From: Oscillibacter sp. UBA6647
Lineage (GTDB): Bacteria > Bacillota > Clostridia > Oscillospirales > Oscillospiraceae
Direction: 5' to 3'
Assembly: GCA_002455655.1 (NCBI GenBank)
Contig: DKLF01000130.1
Location: 1-24,270, forward strand
Length of the DNA stretch: 24,270 nucleotides
Of the stretch, positions 14,765 through 22,994 are shown in pieces. Positions within the stretch are counted from its first letter, which is position 1, and every line of letters begins with the position of its first letter. The notes beneath the pieces are model-generated. The model did no database searches. It saw only the letters and a program-made list of their open reading frames with translations, and was not told where the DNA came from. A program made the position numbers and the translations under genes.

Positions 14765-16385
14765 TAGCTTAAAACAGTATGAAAGGACGCAGAAAAGTTT
14801 GCTGAAAATAGAAGGACTGAAACAGAGGCCCGGACGGAGCCTTAGAGAACTGGTGCGGGAAGCCGCCCGCATTCTGCGCGTCGGCGAGCACGAAATCAAA
14901 AGCATCCACATCCTGCGCCGCAGCGTGGACGCTCGGGAAGACCCGGAGCTGGTTTACACCGTGGCTGTGGAGACAGCAGAGGAAGACAAGCTCCTGCGCC
15001 GCAGCCGCAATGCAAAAGTATCCCGCTATATCCCCTCCCCCGCGTATGTCCTGCCGGAGCCCATGTCGCCGTCGGCGACTCCGCCAGTGGTGGTGGGCGC
15101 GGGACCGGCAGGCCTGTTTGCCGCACTGCTGCTGGCCCGGGCGGGCCTGCGGCCCATTTTGCTGGAGCGCGGCAAGCCTGTGGAACAGCGGCAGGAGGAC
15201 GTGGAGCGATTTTTTCAAACCGGATCGCTGGACCTCCAGTCCAATATTCAGTTCGGCGAGGGCGGCGCGGGCGCTTTTTCCGACGGAAAGCTGAACACCG
15301 GTACAAAGGATGTCCGCCACCGCTTCATTCTGGAAGAACTGGTTCGCTTTGGCGCACCGGAGGATATTTTAATCGACGCAAAACCTCATGTTGGCACGGA
15401 TATGCTCCACATTGTTCTCAAAAATCTGCGGCAGGAGCTGCTGGGCCTTGGGGCAGATCTTCGGTTTGCATCCCGGCTGACGGGTCTGCGAACAGAAAAC
15501 GGCGTCCTGTCCGGCGTTAGCGTGGAGGGCCCGGACGGCGCGTATTCCCTTCCCTGCGCCCAGCTTCTTCTGGCAATCGGCCACTCCGCCCGTGACACCT
15601 TTGAAGCGCTCCTTGCCTCGCAGATTCCCATGGAGGCAAAGCCCTTTGCCGTAGGTGTGCGCATTGAGCATTTACAGGCGGATATGGATGGAGTACAATA
15701 TAAAAAGTATGCAGGCCATCCGGGTCTTCCCGTGTCCTCCTACAAGCTCTCCTGCCATTTGCCGGAGGGACGGGGCGTTTTCTCCTTCTGCGTCTGCCCC
15801 GGCGGGCAGGTGGTGGCCGCCGCGTCGGAGGAAGGGCGGTTAGTTACCAACGGCATGAGCCGCTTTGCCCGAGACGGGGAAAACATCAACGGCGGATTGC
15901 TTGTCAGCGTCACACCGGAGGATTTCGGCGCGGACGGTCCCCTTGCGGGCGTGGAATTTCAGCGCAGGCTGGAAGAATCCGCCTTTACCGCAGGCGGGAG
16001 TGGATACCTTGCCCCGGCCCAGCGGGTGGAGGATTTTCTGGAAAACCGCCCTTCGCAAGGCCCCGGCCGAGTGAAGCCCTCCTACCGCCCCGGCGTGAAA
16101 TGGACAAACCTGCGGGAGTGCCTTCCCGCCTTCGTGTGCGACGCGCTGGCCCAGGCACTGCCCCTTCTTGACCGGAAGCTTCCGGGCTTTGCCGCAGGCG
16201 ACGCGGTTTTAACCGCCGTGGAGAGCCGCAGCTCATCCCCCGTGCGCATCCTGCGGGACGAGACGCTTCAAAGCCCCCTGCGGGGCCTGTACCCCTGCGG
16301 TGAGGGGGCGGGATATGCCGGCGGAATCCTCTCTGCCGCAGCGGACGGACTTCGCTGCGCTGAAAAAATGATTGAAGCGCTGTAA
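14760..16385 (+). CDS. Uncharacterised FAD-dependent dehydrogenase (COG2509 type)
   Basis: This 541-aa flavoprotein has a Rossmann FAD loop, VVGAGPAGL at residues 111-119, then an acidic-residue-ended strand ILLERG (132-137). A C-terminal flavin-contact segment, GLYPCGEGAGYAGGI, lies near residues 510-524. An N-terminal alpha/beta domain of about 90 residues precedes the FAD loop, as in COG2509 proteins, which are widespread in Clostridia and have no settled substrate. The ATG at 14760 has a GAGGG nine bases before it. Family members usually begin at the segment that here is LLKIEGLK, so a TTG at 14799 with AAAGGA upstream is a real alternative (528 aa). The hydroxyacid dehydrogenase gene follows on the same strand after 58 bases. 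Confidence 0.88.
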   Translation: MLSLKQYERTQKSLLKIEGLKQRPGRSLRELVREAARILRVGEHEIKSIHILRRSVDAREDPELVYTVAVETAEEDKLLRRSRNAKVSRYIPSPAYVLPEPMSPSATPPVVVGAGPAGLFAALLLARAGLRPILLERGKPVEQRQEDVERFFQTGSLDLQSNIQFGEGGAGAFSDGKLNTGTKDVRHRFILEELVRFGAPEDILIDAKPHVGTDMLHIVLKNLRQELLGLGADLRFASRLTGLRTENGVLSGVSVEGPDGAYSLPCAQLLLAIGHSARDTFEALLASQIPMEAKPFAVGVRIEHLQADMDGVQYKKYAGHPGLPVSSYKLSCHLPEGRGVFSFCVCPGGQVVAAASEEGRLVTNGMSRFARDGENINGGLLVSVTPEDFGADGPLAGVEFQRRLEESAFTAGGSGYLAPAQRVEDFLENRPSQGPGRVKPSYRPGVKWTNLRECLPAFVCDALAQALPLLDRKLPGFAAGDAVLTAVESRSSSPVRILRDETLQSPLRGLYPCGEGAGYAGGILSAAADGLRCAEKMIEAL

Positions 16386-16443
16386 CAGCGCCCCTCATAA
16401 ACTAAGAACCCTTTACACTGTAACTTTTCAAGGAGGAATGAAA

Positions 16444-17406
16444 ATGAGCCGTATTATCTGTGTTGTCAATGAATTCATCACCGAAGCCCACAAGCGGCAA
16501 ATTGACGCCGTGGCTGAAAAGCACGGCTTCTCCGCCCGCTATTACCTCACTAAGGAGGACGCCGCCGGTCATCTTGAAGACTGCGAGGTGCTGTTTGGGC
16601 ACTGGCGTTCCCTGCTGGCGGAGGCTCCGGGCCTGAAGTGGTACTGCTGCTCCTACGCGGGCGTGGACCCCTATCAGCCGCCGTTTCAGTTTCCGGAGGG
16701 CGTGCTGCTCACCAACTCCTCCGGGGCCTACGGCGTGACCATCGCGGAACATATTCTGATGGTAACACTGATGCTCCAGCGAAAAATGCCGGACTATACC
16801 CGCATCATCCGGGAGCGGGACTGGACCAACGACCTGTCCATCCGCTCCATTCAGGGAAGCCGCATTACCATGCTTGGCACGGGCGATATCGGCACCACCT
16901 TTGCAAAGCGCGCCAAGGCGCTTCAGCCTGCCAGCATCACCGGCGTGAACCGCAGCGGGCGCAGCCCCGACGGGGTATTCGACCGAGTGGTTCCCATGAC
17001 GCAGGTGGACTCCATTCTTCCCGAGACGGACATTCTGGTGATGGCCATGCCCTCCACGCCGGAAACTATTGGCTTTATGACAAAAGAGCGCATCTCTCTG
17101 CTTTCCTCCAGCGCCATTTTGGTAAATGTGGGCCGCGGCTCTGCCATTGACCAGGAGGCCCTGATGGACGCTTTGAATACCGGGAAGCTTGCCGGCGCGG
17201 CTCTGGACGTGATGACGCCGGAGCCTCTGCCTGCGGACCATCCCCTGTGGGACACTAAAAATTTGCTGCTGACGCCCCATGTGGCGGGCAACATGACGCT
17301 GGGCTACACCTGCGATATGACGGTATCCCTGTTCTGCGAGGATTTGGAAAATTATGCGGCGGGCAAGCCCCTCGTCCGTCTTGTAGACCTGTCGAAAGGA
17401 TATTGA
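16444..17406 (+). CDS. NAD-dependent D-2-hydroxyacid dehydrogenase family protein
   Basis: This 320-aa enzyme belongs to the family that reduces 2-keto acids to D-2-hydroxy acids. The NAD loop is GTGDIG at residues 145-150. The catalytic set is R231 (VNVGRGS), E260 (TPEPLP) and H279 (TPHVAGN), all present. The coenzyme strand ends in VNRSG, with an Arg rather than an Asp after it, which can favour NADPH; that is inference. Substrate (glyoxylate, hydroxypyruvate or other) cannot be read from the sequence. Two ATGs two codons apart follow AAGGAGG (16430-16436); 16444 has the right spacing. It overlaps nothing upstream, but the next gene begins one base after its stop. Confidence 0.92.
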   Translation: MSRIICVVNEFITEAHKRQIDAVAEKHGFSARYYLTKEDAAGHLEDCEVLFGHWRSLLAEAPGLKWYCCSYAGVDPYQPPFQFPEGVLLTNSSGAYGVTIAEHILMVTLMLQRKMPDYTRIIRERDWTNDLSIRSIQGSRITMLGTGDIGTTFAKRAKALQPASITGVNRSGRSPDGVFDRVVPMTQVDSILPETDILVMAMPSTPETIGFMTKERISLLSSSAILVNVGRGSAIDQEALMDALNTGKLAGAALDVMTPEPLPADHPLWDTKNLLLTPHVAGNMTLGYTCDMTVSLFCEDLENYAAGKPLVRLVDLSKGY

Positions 17407-17407
17407 T

Positions 17408-18586
17408 ATGGAAAACTTTGCATTCTACTCCCCCACCCTGTTTGCTTTTGGCGACGGAGAAGCCCGGCGCTCCGGAGAATTGGTTCGCCAGTTCGGCGGA
17501 CACAAGGTTCTGCTGGTAATCGGCGGCGGCTCCGTGAAGCGGAACGGGTCCTACGATGCGGTGACGGCCTCGTTAAAGGAAGCTGGAATTCCTTTCAGCG
17601 AGCTGTCGGGTATTCAGGCCAACCCCCGCAGTGGGAAGGTCTATGAGGGCATCGAACTCTGCCGCAGGGAGGAGTGCGACTTTTTGCTGGCCATTGGCGG
17701 CGGTTCCGTCATCGACACGGCAAAGGCCATTTCCATGGGCGTACCCTACGACGGGGACTTCTGGGACATCTTTGCCGGAAAGCACCCCATTGAAACCATT
17801 TTGCCCGTGGGCGTGGTGCTGACCATCGCGGCGGCTGGGTCCGAGGGATCGGATAGCTGCGTCATCACGCTGGAGGAGGGCAACCTGAAATGGGGCTGCC
17901 CGAAAACGGACGTGATCCGGCCCAAATTTGCCATTTTGGACCCCAGCTATACTTGCTCTCTCCCAGCCTATCAAACTGCCAGCGGCGTGACGGACATGCT
18001 GGCCCACATTATGGAGCGGTACTTCACCAACACCAAAGACGTGGACATAACCGACCGGCTGGGCGAAGCGCTGATGAAAACGATTATCGCCGCCGCGCCC
18101 AAGGCCCTTGAAAACCCGGGCGACTATGCCGCACGGGCGGACCTCATGTGGGCAGGAATGCTGGCCCACAACAATCTCTGTGGCACGGGCCGCGCACAGG
18201 ACTGGGCCAGCCACCAGATTGAACATGAGCTTTCCGCGCTTTACGACTGCGCCCACGGCGCGGGCCTTGCGGTGGTCATGCCTGCGTGGATGGAGTACGT
18301 CCTGCCCCACGATGTAAACCGGTTTGCCCAGTTTGCCGTCCGGGTTTGGGACTGCGAAATGGATTTTGCCCATCCCGAGGTGACCGCGAGAGCGGGCATT
18401 GCCCGGTTCCGGGCCTTTTTGAAGTCCATCGGAATGCCCCTCACCCTGTCTGAGATCGGCGCGAAGGCGGAGGACATCCCCGCTATGACCGCCCGCCACG
18501 GGGAAAAGCCCGGCGGCTTCCCCCTCGGCGGATTTGTGAAGATCGGCCCTGAAGAAATGACCTCCATTTTGCATCTGGCAGAATAA
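17408..18586 (+). CDS. Iron-type alcohol dehydrogenase (BdhA/YqhD group)
   Basis: This 392-aa enzyme reduces aldehydes to alcohols with NAD(P)H. The cofactor loop GGGS is at 97-100, and another GGGS, at 39-42, is typical of the butanol dehydrogenase group. The metal ligands D196, H200, H269 and H283 are all present, each two residues later than D194, H198, H267 and H281 of E. coli YqhD. Length is near that of YqhD (387). The ATG at 17408 comes one base after the stop of the hydroxyacid dehydrogenase gene, with AAAGGA inside the end of that gene, so the two are co-translated. The pair suggests a two-step reduction or redox balancing of one pathway, but no substrate is indicated. Confidence 0.92.
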   Translation: MENFAFYSPTLFAFGDGEARRSGELVRQFGGHKVLLVIGGGSVKRNGSYDAVTASLKEAGIPFSELSGIQANPRSGKVYEGIELCRREECDFLLAIGGGSVIDTAKAISMGVPYDGDFWDIFAGKHPIETILPVGVVLTIAAAGSEGSDSCVITLEEGNLKWGCPKTDVIRPKFAILDPSYTCSLPAYQTASGVTDMLAHIMERYFTNTKDVDITDRLGEALMKTIIAAAPKALENPGDYAARADLMWAGMLAHNNLCGTGRAQDWASHQIEHELSALYDCAHGAGLAVVMPAWMEYVLPHDVNRFAQFAVRVWDCEMDFAHPEVTARAGIARFRAFLKSIGMPLTLSEIGAKAEDIPAMTARHGEKPGGFPLGGFVKIGPEEMTSILHLAE

Positions 18587-18600
18587 GCCCTTTTACAAGA

Positions 18601-18640
18601 ACGGCCCCCATTGCGTAAAACGCAATGGGAGCCGTTTATT
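18601..18640. terminator. Bidirectional terminator between the alcohol dehydrogenase and proS
   Basis: CCCATTGCGT (18607-18616) pairs with ACGCAATGGG (18620-18629). After a C/A mismatch, ACGGC pairs with GCCGT (18631-18635), and TTATT follows. It lies between two convergent genes and is flanked by A/T runs on both sides. Confidence 0.88.
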
Positions 18641-18667
18641 TTTATGAATCGATGGAACGCCTGCCCG

Positions 18668-20107
18668 TCAATAGGCCACGCCCCAGAAAATATCGGTTTT
18701 GCAGGTCTTGCCGCACACGGGGCACACGCCCTCCGTCCCGGACTGGACCAGAGGCATGCAGCGGGAGGTAACGCCCGCCTGCTCCTTCATCGCCACCTCG
18801 CAAGCCTCGTCGCCGCACCATTTAGAGCGGAGGAAGCCGCCCTTACCCTCGGCAATGGTCTTTGCCTCGGCGGGGGTCTTGATATCAAAGGTGTTGTCCT
18901 CCCTGTTTTTCAGGGCCATGGCATACATATTGTCGTGAATTCCGTCCAGCAGCTTTTTCGCCGCCGTCTCCAACTCCGCAAGAGGAATAAAGACTTTCTC
19001 TCCCGTGTCTCGCCGGGCGGCGACGCACTGACCCTTTTCAATGTCCTTAGGCCCGATTTCAATCCGCAGGGGCACGCCCTTCATCTCATACTCGGCAAAC
19101 TTCCAGCCGGGGGAGTTGTCGGAATCGTCAAGCTTTACCCGAATCCCCGCGTCCGCAAGACGCGCGCGCAGCGCCTCCGCCGCTTCCAGCACACCCTCCT
19201 TATGCATAGCCACCGGAATGACCACCGCCTGAATGGGAGCCACCTTGGGCGGCAGCACCAAACCGTTGTCGTCTCCGTGGGTCATGATCAACCCGCCGAT
19301 AATGCGGGTGGACAGGCCCCAGGACGTCTCGAAAGGATTGGTGAGCCGGTTGTTTTTATCAGTGAAAGTGATATCAAAGGCTTTGGCAAAGCCGTCTCCG
19401 AAATAGTGGCTGGTGCCGCCCTGAAGCGCCTTGTGGTCGTGCATCATGCACTCGATGGTATAGGTGGATTCTGCCCCGGCAAACTTCTCCTTCTCCGTTT
19501 TCTGGCCACGGATGACCGGCATGGCCAGCGCGTCTTCGCAGAAGGAGGCATAGCACTCAAGCTGACGCTCCGTCTCCTCCACGGCCTCCTCAGCCGTGGC
19601 GTGGAGGGTGTGCCCCTCCTGCCACAAAAACTCCCGGTGGCGCAGGAAGGGGCGTGAGGTCTTCTCCCACCGCAGCACGCTGCACCACTGGTTGTAAAGC
19701 ATAGGCAAGTCCCGCCAGGAATGGACTACCCGGCTCCAGTGGTCGCAGAACAGCGTCTCGGAGGTGGGGCGGATGCACAGCTTTTCCTCCAGCTTCTCGC
19801 TTCCGCCCATGGTGACCCACGCGCACTCCGGTGCAAAGCCGGAAACGTGGTCTTTTTCCTTTTGCAGCAGCGACTCGGGAATCAGCATAGGCATGGAGAC
19901 GTTGGTATGTCCCGTCTTCTTAAATTCCCCGTCCAAAATGCGCTGAATGTTCTCCCAGATGGCGTACCCGTATGGCCGCAGGACGAACATTCCCTTCGTG
20001 CTGGTATAGTCGATCAGCTCCGCCTTTTTGCACACATCGGTGTACCACTGGGCGAAATCCGTGTCCCGGGACGTGATGGCGTCCACCTGTCTCTTGTCCT
20101 GTGCCAT
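18668..20107 (-). CDS. proS: Prolyl-tRNA synthetase, archaeal/eukaryotic-type (ProS type 3)
   Basis: The 479-aa enzyme charges tRNA-Pro with proline. Class II motif 2 is visible as WEKTSRPFLRHREFLWQEGH, and motif 3 lies in the GLSTRIIGG region. It lacks the YbaK-like editing insert of the bacterial type. A C-terminal zinc-type extension holds WCGDEAC and CPVCGKTC, and the protein ends in Tyr, both typical of the archaeal type. A first ATG at 20116 has AAAGGA touching it. The second ATG at 20107 has nine bases of spacing and is the better start. It has its own promoter at 20170-20198. Confidence 0.95.
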   Translation of the reverse strand: MAQDKRQVDAITSRDTDFAQWYTDVCKKAELIDYTSTKGMFVLRPYGYAIWENIQRILDGEFKKTGHTNVSMPMLIPESLLQKEKDHVSGFAPECAWVTMGGSEKLEEKLCIRPTSETLFCDHWSRVVHSWRDLPMLYNQWCSVLRWEKTSRPFLRHREFLWQEGHTLHATAEEAVEETERQLECYASFCEDALAMPVIRGQKTEKEKFAGAESTYTIECMMHDHKALQGGTSHYFGDGFAKAFDITFTDKNNRLTNPFETSWGLSTRIIGGLIMTHGDDNGLVLPPKVAPIQAVVIPVAMHKEGVLEAAEALRARLADAGIRVKLDDSDNSPGWKFAEYEMKGVPLRIEIGPKDIEKGQCVAARRDTGEKVFIPLAELETAAKKLLDGIHDNMYAMALKNREDNTFDIKTPAEAKTIAEGKGGFLRSKWCGDEACEVAMKEQAGVTSRCMPLVQSGTEGVCPVCGKTCKTDIFWGVAY

Positions 20108-20136
20108 GTTCTTCATTCCTTTATATTTGTAATAAT

Positions 20137-20153
20137 TGCAACCGCGTGTTGCA
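20137..20153 (-). other. Stem-loop in the proS leader, inside a 13-codon upstream ORF
   Basis: TGCAAC (minus strand 20153-20148) pairs with GTTGCA (20142-20137) over a five-base loop. It falls in the roughly 56-nt leader of proS. The same bases open a short ATG frame at 20154 (MQHAVAIITNIKE) whose TGA overlaps the ATG at 20116. There are no proline codons in it, so classical attenuation by proline is not supported. Confidence 0.4.
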
Positions 20154-20169
20154 TTTTCACCGAATTCTT

Positions 20170-20198
20170 ATTGTATCCAGTCCGGAGGAAATTGTCAA
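20170..20198 (-). promoter_or_regulatory. Promoter of proS
   Basis: On the minus strand a perfect TTGACA (20198-20193) and TACAAT (20175-20170) are 17 bases apart. The leader is too short for a T-box, so proS is probably not controlled that way here. Confidence 0.87.
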
Positions 20199-20222
20199 CT
20201 GCTTCCCGGCAAACGTCAAACG

Positions 20223-21587
20223 TCACGCCCCGGCTGCTTCTTCCGCCCGCTTCATCTGCCCCAGCACACGAAGCATCAGCGGCACCGCCACAGCAAAGGT
20301 CAGCACGTCGGCCAGCGGCTGCGCCAGCATCACGCCCCAAAGCTCCATCAGACGGGGCAGCAGCAGCACCGCAGGGATGAAAAACACCCCCTGCCGCGCC
20401 CCGGCCAGAAGAGTGGCAGGGCCCGTGTCTCCAATGGTTTGCAGCGTCATGTTGCTGAACACCACCCAGCCTGTCAGCGGGAAGGTGGCGCACTGGAGCC
20501 GCAAGGCCCGCGCCCCCACGGCCACCACCTCGGGATCGTTTCGGAACAGGGCGATCAATTCCGGCGCAAAGATGATTCCCAGCGCACCCATCACCGTCAA
20601 AAAACCGGTGCCCCACTTTACGCAAAACCAAAAGCCCTGCCGCACCCGGTGATAGAGCTTTGCTCCGTAGTTAAACCCGCACACAGGCTGAAAGCCCTGC
20701 CCAAAGCCAATCAATGCGGAGCCGCCAAACACCATCACGCGGGTCACCACCGCCATGGCGGCAATCACCGCGTCGCCGTAGCCCCGGGCCGCCCGGTTCA
20801 AGCTCACCACTGCAAGACTGATCAGCCCCTGCCGTATCAGGGACGGCAATCCGCCTCTTGCAATTTCCCGCAGGTAAAACAGCCTGAGTTTGGCCTGAGA
20901 AAAGCGGGGCCTCAGGTTACCGCCCCGTCCGCTCTGCCACAGCAGCAGGCAGAACCCGGCAAACTGACTCAATACCGTTGCCAGCGCCGCCCCCGCCACG
21001 CCCATATCCAGCACGAAGATGAACACGGGGTCCAGAATGACGTTCAGCACGGCCCCGGAGGCGATGCCCACCATGCCGTAAGCCGCGCTGCCTTGAAAGC
21101 GAAGCTGATTGTTCAGCACCAGAGACGCTGTCATCCACGGCGCGCCGATTAAAATGATGCGCATATAGTCCTTTGCGTAGGGCAGGATGGTGGGCGTGGC
21201 CCCCAAAAAATCCGCCAGCGGCGTGAGGAACACCTCTCCCAGCAGGCAGAGCACCCCGCCCGCCAGCAGCGACAGGACAAACCCCGTGGAGGACATCCTG
21301 TGGGCCTCCTCCCCATTCTGTGCCCCCAGCTTTCGGGAGATATAGTTTCCCGAGCCGTGTCCGAAGAAAAAGCCCACGGCCTGAATCACCGCCATCAGGG
21401 AAAACACCACGCCCACCGCCGCCGTGGCGCTGTTGCTGCCCAGCTTTCCCACAAAATAGGTGTCCGCCATGTTGTAAATCGCCGTCACCAGCATACTGAC
21501 GATGCAGGGTACGGCCAGCTCGCCAATCAACCGGCCCACAGGCTCCGTGGTCATCCGGTGAAATTTTTCCTCCTGTCGTTCCTCCAC
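20223..21587 (-). CDS. MATE-family efflux transporter
   Basis: This 454-aa protein has about twelve hydrophobic segments and the two-repeat layout of MATE exporters, which expel cationic drugs or metabolites using a Na+ or H+ gradient. Family segments include the N-terminal YNMADTYFVGKLG (38-50) and the start of the second repeat near residues 235-300. A GTG at 21587 is chosen because AGGAGG lies eight bases before it. An ATG 11 codons later (21554) has an over-long gap from its own AGGAGG. It lies 133 bases downstream of the lysR gene on the same strand. The DinF/NorM-like substrate is unknown. Confidence 0.92.
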   Translation of the reverse strand: MEERQEEKFHRMTTEPVGRLIGELAVPCIVSMLVTAIYNMADTYFVGKLGSNSATAAVGVVFSLMAVIQAVGFFFGHGSGNYISRKLGAQNGEEAHRMSSTGFVLSLLAGGVLCLLGEVFLTPLADFLGATPTILPYAKDYMRIILIGAPWMTASLVLNNQLRFQGSAAYGMVGIASGAVLNVILDPVFIFVLDMGVAGAALATVLSQFAGFCLLLWQSGRGGNLRPRFSQAKLRLFYLREIARGGLPSLIRQGLISLAVVSLNRAARGYGDAVIAAMAVVTRVMVFGGSALIGFGQGFQPVCGFNYGAKLYHRVRQGFWFCVKWGTGFLTVMGALGIIFAPELIALFRNDPEVVAVGARALRLQCATFPLTGWVVFSNMTLQTIGDTGPATLLAGARQGVFFIPAVLLLPRLMELWGVMLAQPLADVLTFAVAVPLMLRVLGQMKRAEEAAGA

Positions 21588-21720
21588 GTTCTGTTCCTCC
21601 TGTTTTTTACTTGCGGGACCTTCCCCTCATCCGTTTTTCTTGCCCCGCCGCCTGAGAAGCGCCTCCGTCCTTTGTCGGCGTGGGTTCTCTGAAAGCCCTC
21701 AGGGGCAATTCTCCGGTGGC

Positions 21721-22674
21721 CTATCCCCGGCGGGCCTGAAGGTCACGGGTATAGCTTGCGGCGTCTGCCGCCGATTCCGCCAGCAAACGCAGAAACGCCT
21801 CTGCCTGCGCCGTTGTCTTGGTGTTTTTTGCCCGAATCCAGCCAAGGCGCACACATCCACGCCCTTCCAACGGAACGGAAATCACCCGTTCGTCGCTTAA
21901 TCCTGCGGTGAGAAGCCCGCTTCCGGTGGTAAACGCGTCGGTTTGGGCCAGCACCTCCATCATTGCCGTACGGCTGTTGACGCACACGGTTTTGGCGGGC
22001 TTTTTGTCGGTAAGAAGCTGATATTCCTCGGAAAAATCTGCCGCCGCGCCCTGATCGTGCTCAAAGCAGGCGTAGGGATATTCGAGAAGCTTTGTCTCGG
22101 TCATGCCTTCGCAGGCGGTAAGCGGATGGTCTCGGCGCAGATAAACGCAGGGCGGCACCGCCGCGAGCTCGTGAAACTCCACATCCTGATCGTCCATCCG
22201 CCGGCGGATAATTTTTTCCGTCAAATCTGAGAGGAAAATCACCCCCACGTCCGCCCGGTGTTCGCACACATCCTGAATCACCGCGTCCATCCCCGTTTCC
22301 CGGATGGAAAGACTGTACCCCGGCGGGTCCATAGCCTTCAGCAGGCGCAAAAAAGCGTCCTCCGCAAAGGGATAGCGCTGGGTGGACACAGCAAAGCGCA
22401 CGGGAGCGGGTGCAAACCGGGCGCCGGTATACAGGCGTTCAATCCGCCGCTTCTGCTCCATCAGAGAGACGGCGTGGGTGACAAATTCCTCGCCCTCCGG
22501 CGTAAATTCCACACCCCGGTTGCTGCGGCTGAAAAACTGAATGCCCAGCTCCTCCTCCAGCTCCCGGATGGCGGCGGAGATTCCGGACTGGGAGAGAAAC
22601 AGCTTTTGGGCGGCCTTGTTGATAGACCCGCATCTGCTGACCTCCACCACATAAGAGAGCTGCCGGAATGTCAT
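21721..22674 (-). CDS. LysR-family transcriptional regulator
   Basis: This 317-aa regulator has an N-terminal winged helix-turn-helix at residues 1-60, with the recognition region around INKAAQKLFLSQSGISAAIRE truncated here to its core KLFLSQSGIS (24-33). An effector-binding domain follows at about 90-300. GGAGGG (22686-22681) precedes the ATG. It is divergent from methionine gamma-lyase with a 320-base gap holding three phased repeats, so it most likely controls megL and itself. The effector (perhaps a sulfur compound such as O-acetylserine or methionine) is a guess from context. LysR regulators of sulfur genes (CysB, MetR, CmbR type) make this plausible but not shown. Confidence 0.92.
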   Translation of the reverse strand: MTFRQLSYVVEVSRCGSINKAAQKLFLSQSGISAAIRELEEELGIQFFSRSNRGVEFTPEGEEFVTHAVSLMEQKRRIERLYTGARFAPAPVRFAVSTQRYPFAEDAFLRLLKAMDPPGYSLSIRETGMDAVIQDVCEHRADVGVIFLSDLTEKIIRRRMDDQDVEFHELAAVPPCVYLRRDHPLTACEGMTETKLLEYPYACFEHDQGAAADFSEEYQLLTDKKPAKTVCVNSRTAMMEVLAQTDAFTTGSGLLTAGLSDERVISVPLEGRGCVRLGWIRAKNTKTTAQAEAFLRLLAESAADAASYTRDLQARRG

Positions 22675-22709
22675 AAGACTCCCTCCTCTTCAATTGGCTT
22701 GCTCCCTTT

Positions 22710-22738
22710 AGTATAAAAATTTTCGGTAACCTTGTCAA
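22710..22738 (-). promoter_or_regulatory. Promoter of the lysR gene
   Basis: On the minus strand a perfect TTGACA (22738-22733) and TATACT (22715-22710) are 17 bases apart. The first of the phased repeats lies inside this spacer, which fits autorepression. Confidence 0.87.
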
Positions 22739-22776
22739 TTCATTATCGAAAAAACTGGCAACTGATTTTCGGAAAT
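22719..22776. repeat. Three direct 12-bp repeats at 23-bp period (probable LysR binding sites)
   Basis: ATTTTCGGTAAC (22719-22730), ATTATCGAAAAA (22742-22753) and ATTTTCGGAAAT (22765-22776) share the pattern ATTWTCGRWAA. Their starts are 23 bases apart in both steps. Copy 1 overlaps the lysR promoter. Confidence 0.7.
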
Positions 22777-22930
22777 ACGCGCTAACGCCTTTTCCCAAAA
22801 TCTGCTATATTGTTGTTAAGGAATATAAAAAAAATTTTCACTTTAGAAAATATATAGCTATATTTCACAATTTCTATGCAAATTTGTCGTCTTTGCGGGG
22901 CGGCTGCCGATTTCCTCCGTCCCGCTGCAA

Positions 22931-22974
22931 CAGAGCGCTTTTTTGTCCGCCGCCAGCTTGCCCGCTCTGCGGGC
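22931..22974 (+). promoter_or_regulatory. Structured leader before megL with mutually exclusive stems
   Basis: CAGAGCG (22931-22937) can pair with CGCTCTG (22963-22969). GCCCGC (22960-22965) can pair with GCGGGC (22969-22974). Because they share bases, only one can form at a time. The second stem ends six bases before the AAAGGA ribosome binding site. Confidence 0.35.
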
Positions 22975-22994
22975 CGTCAGAAAGGATGGTAATT

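Larger units (their letters stand above)
22675..22994. other. Divergent control region between lysR and methionine gamma-lyase
   Basis: The 320-base gap holds the lysR promoter, three 23-bp-phased repeats, an AT-rich middle with a palindrome ATATAGCTATAT (22852-22863), and a structured GC-rich leader before megL. A possible plus-strand promoter is TTTTCA (22835-22840) with TATATT (22859-22864), 18 bases apart, which would give a leader of about 125 nt. No known riboswitch class is recognised. Confidence 0.6.

Noticed and set aside
20107..20222. T-box riboswitch upstream of proS
   Set aside because: Only about 56 nt separate the strong promoter from the start, too short for a T-box, and no T-box sequence is seen.
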